From positions 1 to 5,199 of the forward strand of contig CAKAOY010000098.1 of assembly GCA_916710115.1 (NCBI GenBank): 5,199 nt of DNA, written 5' to 3'. Within the stretch, counting starts at the first letter, position 1, and the number at the start of each line of letters is the position of its first letter. A program made the position numbers and the translations under genes. Positions 1 to 5,199 of this stretch are shown one piece after another. The stretch comes from an uncultured Bergeyella sp. Lineage in GTDB: Bacteria; Bacteroidota; Bacteroidia; Flavobacteriales; Weeksellaceae. Under the pieces are notes generated by a model that was not told where the DNA came from, did no database searches, and saw nothing but the letters and a program-made list of their open reading frames with translations.

Positions 1-443
1 ATATTAGAGGTATCACCAGACTTTACATTTTTTAGGTACTCGTACATTGGCTCGTAGAATTTTCCGAGATGTTCTAATATTTTGGATTGATTTTGGATTT
101 TAGCTTCTATGGTTTGTTTCCAGAGTTGTTTTTTCAGCGGTTCGCTGGCTTCTATTTGGTATTTTATTCTTTCTGAGAATAGTGTGTGTCCGCTGGTGGG
201 TAGCATTAAGCCTTGTGGTAGATGTTGGGCATCACAACTGATGATTACGACATTGTTTTCCATCATTTTTTGTATAAGTTGATGCGATATGGTTATTTGG
301 TAGTGGTCGAGCATTAGTAGCCCCAAGTCTTCTACGGCAATGGAGCCTTTTTCATTTTTTGTTTCTGGACAGATTATTTTCAGTTGGTTATCTTTTAGTT
401 TGAGATAAGCTGGATTTCCGATATAAATTGAGCGATACAGCAT
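1..443 (-). CDS. cas1: CRISPR-associated endonuclease Cas1, N-terminal part (cut by window edge)
   Basis: Cas1 is the metal-dependent integrase that, with Cas2, inserts new spacers at the leader end of the CRISPR array. Reading from the ATG at 443 gives 147 open codons with no stop, running off the left edge. The protein starts MLYRSIYIGNPAYLKLKDNQ, the typical Cas1 opening beta strands, and continues with the conserved stretch EDLGLLMLDHYQITIS at about residues 38-53. NNVVVISCDAQHLPQGLMLP and a SERIKYQIEAS segment follow and enter the helical domain. The last visible residues, KSGDTSN, lie just before the place where Cas1 proteins carry the first catalytic glutamate, so the active site is outside the window. 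The gene follows cas9 on the same strand after 73 nt, the usual II-C order cas9-cas1-cas2. No Shine-Dalgarno is visible, as is normal in Bacteroidota. It is truncated by the window, not visibly broken. Confidence 0.95.
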   Translation of the reverse strand, partial: MLYRSIYIGNPAYLKLKDNQLKIICPETKNEKGSIAVEDLGLLMLDHYQITISHQLIQKMMENNVVIISCDAQHLPQGLMLPTSGHTLFSERIKYQIEASEPLKKQLWKQTIEAKIQNQSKILEHLGKFYEPMYEYLKNVKSGDTSN

Positions 444-474
444 AGTGTTAAGCTTTTTTATATGGTTAAAATAA

Positions 475-511
475 ATAAAGTTTAGCAAGAATTTTTTTTG
501 CTAAACTTTAT
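475..511 (-). terminator. 14-bp perfect hairpin between cas9 and cas1 (terminator or attenuator)
   Basis: ATAAAGTTTAGCAA (475-488) is perfectly complementary to TTGCTAAACTTTAT (498-511), giving a 14-bp stem with a 9-nt loop. It begins 5 nt after the cas9 stop codon. In the cas9 direction the stem is followed by TTATTTTAACC, a T-rich but interrupted tail. That suggests partial termination, or 3'-end protection of the cas9 message, rather than full termination. No promoter is evident in the remaining 31 nt before cas1, so cas1 probably depends on read-through. Confidence 0.6.
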
Positions 512-516
512 GTGGA

Positions 517-3500
517 TTAGTATTCTCCTACACTTACGATATCTCCTAAGTGGTTTATACGAACTTTAACAATATTAGTTAAAGGATTTAAGTTTTGAAT
601 TAATTTAAATACAATGTTTTCTACTTCTTTATTATCTTGAAGAGTAGATTCTAAGTGATGTCTAAACATATAGTTTTTTGATGATATTTTTTGTACTCTA
701 AAAAGATGTTTGCTTATTTCTTTTTTGTTTTTACGGTCAAGAAGGTCTATATCATTTGGGTTAAAATCATCACTTGGGAATACGAACATTTCATTTTGCT
801 TCATAGTGAATAGGAACTTCCAGCCTTCTTTTTGTTTATAGGTTTTATTAATGATAGGTTCGTCTTGATTTGCTCGTTCCACTGCTTCATAGAAGGATAT
901 TACTTGCTCTTGTAAAACTCCTTTATCATCTTTATATATAGCAATATGGTGGTTGTTACCAGTTTGTATATAATCTACAGGAATTTTATCACCTTTATTA
1001 TTAAGTATAAAGTTACCTAAATGGTCTTTTTTATAATGTATAGGTTCTGCATTACTCACACCAGTTATTGTAACTCTCTTTATAGATATCCCTTTTTCTT
1101 TATTAAGCCAAATAGGATTTTTATCTAAATTTGAGAATGCCTTTTTAGGATCACCATTATACTCGTGTAATCGTTGTTTTAGGATATTTCTGATATTTTT
1201 ATCCAAAACTTTATTTATTGATTTTTCGCTATCAAAGTTTGATGGATTTACATCCTTTCGGATGGAGTAGCCAGTCTCTAACCATGCCAATTTTACTGAA
1301 TCTGGCATAGTTTTAGTTTTATTTTTATCTAAGAAAATAGGATTTTTATTGATACTATTTTTACCACTAAAAGCCTTTTTAGGGTCGTTGTTATTTTCTT
1401 CTAATCGTTTTAATAGTAGCGATTTGTATAGGGGGTTAGCAACTTTGTTAATAGTTTCTTTGTTTAGTCTAGAACTTATTTTTACTTCTTTGGTTTCGTA
1501 ATATTGATATGTGCCATAAATGGTTTCTTTATGGAGTTGCCCACGAGGTGTCTTTGTTATTTGTCCTTTTATTGTTTTTTTGTTTCCGTTTTTATCAATT
1601 ATTTCGGAAGTTACCTTATTTTTGGCTTTGTTGATATTGATAGTAATAACTTTATTTTTAGCCTTATGAGAGATTAAGATATTTTCTAAATATTCTTTTG
1701 CTATTTTTCGGAATTTTGGCATAGGTTCTTTGAATACTCTTTTCTCCTGTCCATTATGGTCTATCACTTTTGTCATTTCATTATTTTGGGTCTTTATAAC
1801 GGAGGCATGTTTTTTATCAGATTCGTCTTTCCTCGCATTAAGATGGTTAAGGTATTGGATATAAGAAAGTTTAGTGAAAGCGACAGTGAGTGCGTCCATT
1901 GCGTGGTGGCGATGGTCGTTTCGTTTTGTCCAATCTATGATTGTTTCTACCTTATGTCCATGTTTTCTTTCTTGCATTTCAGTGAGTCCTAAAGCTCTGT
2001 ATTTTGGGAGATTTAGTTCTTTCATTATATCTATTAGTCCCCAATCTTCTCTTAATTTATCGGTAATGCTTCCAGAGGTAGATACTATATTTTTGGTGAT
2101 TTGGGATAATATATCTTTGGCTTTTTTAGCGATATACTGGGTTTCGCGTAAGTCTCTTTCTATAAATCCATCGCCTATTTCGGATGTCTTTTTTAGGAGT
2201 TTTAGATATTTAGCCTTGCTTATTGTTTTTGCTTTATATAGAGTTTCTACTCTTTCAATATAGTTATTCAAGTCACCATTATAGTTATTAGAGATGAAAT
2301 CAATAGCAGTGTTATCACCTTTTAATTTGTTTATATTACTAAATGCTAATGTTTTGTTTGAAAAACTATCATCAAATAACCTTGCTTTTGGTATAATATG
2401 TTCTATCTCAATAGTGTTATTTTTAGAAAATAATGATTCTTTTTTTATTTCCTGATTGGTGTATAGGTCTCTATATCCTATAGGTGATAGTTCTAACCAA
2501 AGGCGGTATTTAATAATATCCTTTTTGGTAGGATACATAATACTGAAATCTTCTTGTAGGATTTTTGTTATCTTTTCGTTTTCTTTTGTTGATTTGTTGA
2601 TTTGTGTTTGCATTTCACTTCGCTCCTTAGCACTTTTTTTAAGTTCACGAGCTAATTCTATATGAATTTCGCGGAATTTATGATATTTTACAATATTCCC
2701 TTCATCATCTTTTTCGCTATATTTATAGATTAATTCATTTACCACATTAATCATTTGATTAAGAATTTTCTCTACCACAGGTTGTCGTAAGCTATTCTTT
2801 TTCAAAATAGTTAAGGTTTCTTTTAATGCTTTGTTGTCTATCTCTTCTTTGGTTATAGAGTGTTTAGAGTGGCGATATCCCGCCAATTCGCAAGCCTCAC
2901 TGAATTTATTTTCCCTAATATAAGGATATATTTTTCTTATAGCCTTTGTAGAGAGACTACCATAATCGGCCAATAATTTTACATTTGCTAAAATCTCAGA
3001 ATGTTCCCTTTTGAACCCAAATTTTTGTTCTAACAGGCTATATAATCGCTCATTTCCACTTGGAGAATTATCACTTTCATAAGAGTAGAGGAGGTGCCAT
3101 AGTTGATAAGCAGGTTGTTTTTCAAAATCTTTTCCTGACAACTCTGCGTCAAAATCAAGGATTCTGGTATCAATTCCTAATTCATTGAATATAGTAGAGA
3201 TTCTTTCTTTAATTTTTAGAGCATCGTTATTTTTTATAAAATCTGATTCGTAACCTTCTATTTCTAATATCTGTAAATAAGCATCATAAAATGCTTTATT
3301 GGTGGCGTTGCCTTCTATTTTTGCATCTTTGGAATAGTTCATTTCCCATTCTTTGTTGGAGTATCCTAATATTTTAAGGCAATTATCAGAGGTTAGGCTA
3401 TCTTTTAAATTAAGTTCCTCGAATAATAATTCTTTTTGCTCTAAGTTGAGTTCAAAAATGGATACTTCCTCATTAAACAGATTTTGTTGAGAGACTTTTT

Positions 3501-4812
3501 CTGCTGTTCTTTTTTTGACTCCCTTTCTGCGAATCAAGATATTATTAAGAATTTGCCAAATTTTAAACTCTTGAAATAAAGGCGATGACTTTGGAGCTAC
3601 TCTTGCACCAATTATTTTTGTAGATTTTTTACCATCGTTATCTGTTTCTATTTCTTTACTCTCAAATTCACAAAAGGAAACAAGACCTTTTTGGGATTTT
3701 AATTTTCTTTGATAGAATATTTCATCGCCAATTTCTTTTTTTAGTTCAATAGTTAATTCTGGGTAAAAGTTAGCCTGTGTTTCCCAAATTGTTTCAAACT
3801 CACGGATATAATCTTGTCTATAAAATACCTGATTTTTTAGACTTGCATGTGGATTGTTTTCCAATTGAGCATAGAGGTATTCCCCAATAGTTTGTTCACT
3901 GAAATATAGTTCTTTACTTCTGTCCGAGATAGAACTAAGAAGTCCACTTGAACTACTTATATTACCATTGATTTCAATAATCACAAGAGCCAAATTTTCA
4001 AGGCTTATTTCTTTAGAAATAGCATCAACTCTTAACTGAAGAGGTACTTTTATTTTTTCGGATTGATTAGAATATTTGTATTCCGCGGGATTGATATTAT
4101 ATTTTTGAAAATAATCTATTGTTGTTTTTTTCGTTTTACCAATTAGTTCAGTATAAAGTTCATCTGTTAGAATATCTGGATGGAATTGCTTCTGAAATTC
4201 CCATATTTTATCAAATTCTGCTTGTAAATCAGAGCGATAGTAGGTAGGTAATACCTTTCTACCTTCATTTGCTAACCTCAATGAGAGTTGCCCTGGTGTA
4301 AGATTTTCATTATGCAATATTTTTGCAATTGCCATTCCGTCAATTAATTGCCCTTCGTCGTTATCTTGGGCTTTTCTATTACTTTTATATCCTCTTTTTT
4401 TATTGATTTTTAACAATATACGACCGAAATCTTTTAGAGATACTTGCCCTTTGGCTGCTTTTGCTCTTAGTTTTAATAGTTCAAAAGTCGTATTTTGCCC
4501 ATTTTCACCCAAAATAGTTTCATTATTGATGATGTTATTGTTTTTGAGGATATTGATGAGATTCAATCTACGAAGTTTATATCGCTGATTGTTTCGTCTC
4601 ATACCTCTACTAATTGTTCTGCCAGCATTTGTAGAGATAGCTTTCCCTTGTGTGAATTCGTTTTTTTCATCAGTGGTTAGTGGATTTATTCTTACCCCTA
4701 AATCGATAATTTCAGGAGTTTCGCCAGGATTTTGAGCGTCATTTATTACAGCCCATCCAATACTATTTGTGCCTAAATCAAGGCCTAGTATGTAATTTTC
4801 AGTATTGTTCAT
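517..4812 (-). CDS. cas9: CRISPR-associated endonuclease Cas9, type II-C, large Bacteroidota form
   Basis: This is the RNA-guided DNA endonuclease of the type II system: it binds the crRNA:tracrRNA duplex and cuts both strands of matching DNA next to a PAM. RuvC-I is at the N-terminus (LGLDLGTNSIGWAV, D12). An arginine-rich bridge helix spans about 62-90, followed by a long REC lobe (about 91-700). RuvC-II is at about 710-735 (IHIELARE, E719). HNH is at about 770-905 (IEIEHIIPKARLFDDSFSNK, with H805 and N828 in the catalytic positions). RuvC-III is at about 960-980 (HRHHAMDAL, H970 and D973). The WED and PAM-interacting region fills about 1050-1431. All nuclease residues are present, so activity is expected. 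At 1431 aa it exceeds the roughly 1000-1100 aa of the well-studied II-C enzymes. Part of the excess is a duplicated DPKKAFS motif in the C-terminal region. The start at 4812 is chosen because RuvC-I begins within ten residues of it. cas1 lies downstream and a divergent tracrRNA upstream. Confidence 0.98.
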   Translation of the reverse strand: MNNTENYILGLDLGTNSIGWAVINDAQNPGETPEIIDLGVRINPLTTDEKNEFTQGKAISTNAGRTISRGMRRNNQRYKLRRLNLINILKNNNIINNETILGENGQNTTFELLKLRAKAAKGQVSLKDFGRILLKINKKRGYKSNRKAQDNDEGQLIDGMAIAKILHNENLTPGQLSLRLANEGRKVLPTYYRSDLQAEFDKIWEFQKQFHPDILTDELYTELIGKTKKTTIDYFQKYNINPAEYKYSNQSEKIKVPLQLRVDAISKEISLENLALVIIEINGNISSSSGLLSSISDRSKELYFSEQTIGEYLYAQLENNPHASLKNQVFYRQDYIREFETIWETQANFYPELTIELKKEIGDEIFYQRKLKSQKGLVSFCEFESKEIETDNDGKKSTKIIGARVAPKSSPLFQEFKIWQILNNILIRRKGVKKRTAEKVSQQNLFNEEVSIFELNLEQKELLFEELNLKDSLTSDNCLKILGYSNKEWEMNYSKDAKIEGNATNKAFYDAYLQILEIEGYESDFIKNNDALKIKERISTIFNELGIDTRILDFDAELSGKDFEKQPAYQLWHLLYSYESDNSPSGNERLYSLLEQKFGFKREHSEILANVKLLADYGSLSTKAIRKIYPYIRENKFSEACELAGYRHSKHSITKEEIDNKALKETLTILKKNSLRQPVVEKILNQMINVVNELIYKYSEKDDEGNIVKYHKFREIHIELARELKKSAKERSEMQTQINKSTKENEKITKILQEDFSIMYPTKKDIIKYRLWLELSPIGYRDLYTNQEIKKESLFSKNNTIEIEHIIPKARLFDDSFSNKTLAFSNINKLKGDNTAIDFISNNYNGDLNNYIERVETLYKAKTISKAKYLKLLKKTSEIGDGFIERDLRETQYIAKKAKDILSQITKNIVSTSGSITDKLREDWGLIDIMKELNLPKYRALGLTEMQERKHGHKVETIIDWTKRNDHRHHAMDALTVAFTKLSYIQYLNHLNARKDESDKKHASVIKTQNNEMTKVIDHNGQEKRVFKEPMPKFRKIAKEYLENILISHKAKNKVITININKAKNKVTSEIIDKNGNKKTIKGQITKTPRGQLHKETIYGTYQYYETKEVKISSRLNKETINKVANPLYKSLLLKRLEENNNDPKKAFSGKNSINKNPIFLDKNKTKTMPDSVKLAWLETGYSIRKDVNPSNFDSEKSINKVLDKNIRNILKQRLHEYNGDPKKAFSNLDKNPIWLNKEKGISIKRVTITGVSNAEPIHYKKDHLGNFILNNKGDKIPVDYIQTGNNHHIAIYKDDKGVLQEQVISFYEAVERANQDEPIINKTYKQKEGWKFLFTMKQNEMFVFPSDDFNPNDIDLLDRKNKKEISKHLFRVQKISSKNYMFRHHLESTLQDNKEVENIVFKLIQNLNPLTNIVKVRINHLGDIVSVGEY
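1132..1452 (-). repeat. Intragenic duplication in the Cas9 C-terminal domain
   Basis: Two copies of a 29-residue segment lie 78 residues apart, at about 1121-1149 (DNA 1366-1452) and 1199-1227 (DNA 1132-1218). Both begin INKV and end DPKKAFS, and 16 of 29 positions are identical by hand alignment. Both are followed by KNPI(F/W)L. At DNA level two short direct repeats remain: gcctttttaggRtc at 1139-1152 and 1373-1386, and aaataggatttttat at 1110-1124 and 1335-1349. The copies have diverged, so the duplication is old. The second copy runs into the WED-like strand GISIKRVTITGV. Confidence 0.75.
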
Positions 4813-4833
4813 TTGTTGTAATTTTTTATGTCG

Positions 4834-4841
4834 CTAAGGTA
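4834..4841 (-). promoter_or_regulatory. Candidate -7 element for cas9
   Basis: On the minus strand the spacer upstream of cas9 reads TACCTTAG, one mismatch from the Bacteroidota -7 consensus TAnnTTTG, 21 nt before the cas9 ATG. No TTG lies at the expected distance upstream, only A/T runs. The assignment is therefore weak, and a short leader of about 15-18 nt is implied if it is correct. The rest of the 84-bp spacer (4813-4896) is A/T-rich and is shared with the divergent tracrRNA promoter. Confidence 0.3.
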
Positions 4842-4861
4842 ATAAAAAAATCAAAAAAAAA

Positions 4862-4892
4862 TTGTTTAATTGAAAAATAAGTTATATATTTG
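4862..4892 (+). promoter_or_regulatory. Bacteroidota-type promoter of the tracrRNA
   Basis: A TTG at 4862-4864 (-33 element) is followed after 20 bp by TATATTTG at 4885-4892, an exact match to the TAnnTTTG -7 element used by the primary sigma factor of Bacteroidota. The expected start of transcription is about 4896-4899, exactly where the anti-repeat begins. It points away from cas9. Confidence 0.8.
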
Positions 4893-4896
4893 TCCC

Positions 4897-4919
4897 ATAG
4901 AATTTGAGTTACTCACAAT
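4897..4919 (+). other. tracrRNA anti-repeat
   Basis: This segment is expected to pair with the first part of the CRISPR repeat in the crRNA. Its 3' end ACTCACAAT predicts a repeat starting GTTGTGAGT, allowing a G-U pair at the first base as in N. meningitidis. The GTTGTG start is common in II-C repeats. The segment also contains the small interrupted palindrome GAGT-T-ACTC (4905-4913). The left boundary depends on the unmapped transcription start. Confidence 0.65.
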
Positions 4920-4951
4920 AAGGATTATTCCGTTGTGAAAACATTTGGTTT

Positions 4952-4982
4952 TCTCCTTGACCAACAACAGGGAGATTTTTTT
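4952..4982 (+). terminator. Intrinsic terminator of the tracrRNA
   Basis: TCTCCTTG (4952-4959) pairs with CAGGGAGA (4968-4975) to form an 8-bp stem with one U-G pair and an 8-nt loop ACCAACAA. It is followed at once by seven T (4976-4982). This is a classic Rho-independent terminator and also forms the 3' hairpin of the tracrRNA. Confidence 0.87.
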
Positions 4983-4987
4983 ATTAT

Positions 4988-5014
4988 AAAAGACTATCCA
5001 TTAGATGGTCTTTT
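4988..5014 (-). terminator. Hairpin between tracrRNA and the right-hand gene, probably bidirectional terminator
   Basis: AAAAGACTATC (4988-4998) pairs with GATGGTCTTTT (5004-5014): an 11-bp stem with one T-G wobble and a 5-nt loop CATTA. The A-run on one side and T-run on the other mean it can terminate in both directions. On the minus strand it begins 2 nt after the stop codon of the right-hand gene. On the plus strand it is a second stop signal after the tracrRNA terminator, with the tail TTTTTGTTATTTT. Confidence 0.7.
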
Positions 5015-5016
5015 TG

Positions 5017-5199
5017 TTATTTTATCATATAAGTTCGGAAATCTTTTATCGTAATTTTTCCATCATTTAATAAGTCAATCAAGTGTTCTTCTATTTTTTC
5101 GGGAGAGCAGTGTGGGAGCAAAATACCAATTTCGACCTTTGTAGCTGGTTTTGTTCGTAGGATTTTTATAATTTCTTCTTTTTCAGAGCAATGGTTGCT
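5017..5199 (-). CDS. Hypothetical protein, C-terminal 60 residues (cut by window edge), possibly winged-helix
   Basis: An open frame enters from the right edge and ends at a TAA at 5017-5019. The visible protein has amphipathic, lysine- and glutamate-rich stretches: EKEEIIKILRTKPAT, then VEIGILLPHCSPEKIEEHL, then DLLNDGKITIKDF, ending FRTYMIK. This order of short helices, followed by a DGKI turn and a likely beta strand, resembles the recognition helix and wing of winged-helix DNA-binding domains. No catalytic motif can be seen and I do not recognise the family. It is supported as a real gene by its protein-like composition and by a hairpin terminator starting 2 nt after its stop. It points toward cas9 but is separated by the opposing tracrRNA and its terminators. 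It is therefore probably a flanking host gene, not part of the CRISPR operon. Confidence 0.65.
   Translation of the reverse strand, partial: SNHCSEKEEIIKILRTKPATKVEIGILLPHCSPEKIEEHLIDLLNDGKITIKDFRTYMIK

Larger units (their letters stand above)
4897..4982 (+). ncRNA. tracrRNA of the type II-C CRISPR system
   Basis: This is a non-coding RNA of about 86 nt, needed for crRNA maturation and for loading Cas9. It starts just after an exact TAnnTTTG promoter. The 5' part (about 4897-4919) is the anti-repeat and ends ACTCACAAT, comparable to GCUACAAU at the same place in the Neisseria meningitidis II-C tracrRNA. Next comes AAGG and a small hairpin GGA-TTAT-TCC (4922-4931) in the nexus position. After that come GTTGTGAAAAC (4932-4942) and a terminal 8-bp hairpin (4952-4975) with seven T, where the transcript should end. 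It is transcribed divergently from cas9, separated by an 84-bp spacer. The sequence features, the position and the lack of any coding frame fit a tracrRNA well. The exact 5' end is inferred, and the array repeat that would prove pairing is outside the window. Confidence 0.87.

Noticed and set aside
1..443. cas1 as a broken gene
   Set aside because: The frame is intact to the window edge with normal family motifs. It is incomplete only because the window ends.
1756..2263. Plus-strand open frames at 1756-1992 and 1874-2263, opposite cas9
   Set aside because: They lie wholly antisense to conserved Cas9 RuvC-III and HNH coding sequence. Their products are low-complexity F/S/I/L-rich, as expected from the reverse of an AT-rich gene, and match no recognisable family.
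2456..2665. Plus-strand open frame of 69 codons opposite the RuvC-II/HNH region
   Set aside because: It is antisense to essential Cas9 motifs, its composition is that of a shadow frame, and no promoter or start context is seen.
4403..4680. Two overlapping plus-strand open frames (4403-4588 and 4495-4680) opposite the Cas9 bridge helix
   Set aside because: They overlap each other in different frames and lie inside cas9. Both are shadows of the coding strand.
4813..4900. A long tracrRNA form acting as a natural guide against the cas9 promoter, as known for S. pyogenes
   Set aside because: The only strong promoter starts right at the anti-repeat, leaving no room for a 5' guide segment, and I saw no clear match between the tracrRNA 5' region and the cas9 promoter.
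4813..5016. A CRISPR array or degenerate repeats next to the tracrRNA
   Set aside because: No repeat-spacer periodicity is present. GTTGT-like pieces at 4815-4819 and 4932-4936 are too short and irregularly placed to be repeats.
1..5199. Insertion sequence, transposon ends or tRNA attachment site
   Set aside because: No transposase fragment, terminal inverted repeats with target duplication, or tRNA-like sequence was seen. The inverted repeats present are explained as hairpins of terminators and the tracrRNA.

Overview
This window is the core of a type II-C CRISPR-Cas locus from an AT-rich member of the Bacteroidota, most likely Flavobacteriia. The taxonomic call rests on three things: the large Cas9 with the C-terminal architecture seen in Bacteroidota II-C proteins, a perfect Bacteroidota-type promoter (TTG, 20 bp, TATATTTG), and the lack of Shine-Dalgarno sequences before the genes. 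The genus cannot be resolved by eye.

Layout, left to right. The minus strand carries the N-terminal 147 codons of cas1 (1-443), cut by the window edge just before the first catalytic glutamate is expected. A 73-nt gap with a perfect 14-bp hairpin separates it from the complete cas9 (517-4812, minus strand, 1431 aa). Upstream of cas9, an 84-bp very A/T-rich spacer holds a strong plus-strand promoter. It fires away from cas9 into an untranslated segment (about 4897-4982) with the anatomy of a tracrRNA: anti-repeat, AAGG-type nexus, and a terminal hairpin followed by seven T. A second hairpin (4988-5014) sits between the tracrRNA and the end of an unrelated minus-strand gene (5017-5199, C-terminal 60 aa, possibly winged-helix).

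How the parts work together. By analogy with known II-C systems, the tracrRNA pairs with the repeat part of crRNAs, Cas9 holds the duplex and cuts target DNA with its HNH and RuvC domains, and Cas1 (with Cas2, expected beyond the left edge) adds spacers. All catalytic residues expected of an active Cas9 are present. No CRISPR array is in the window; it probably lies past cas2 to the left. The tracrRNA predicts that the array's repeat begins with something close to GTTGTGAG.

The system class itself is known. The points worth a second look are the tracrRNA and its competing folds, including a possible pseudoknot with the terminator loop, the internal duplication in the enlarged Cas9 C-terminal domain, and the hairpin between cas9 and cas1.
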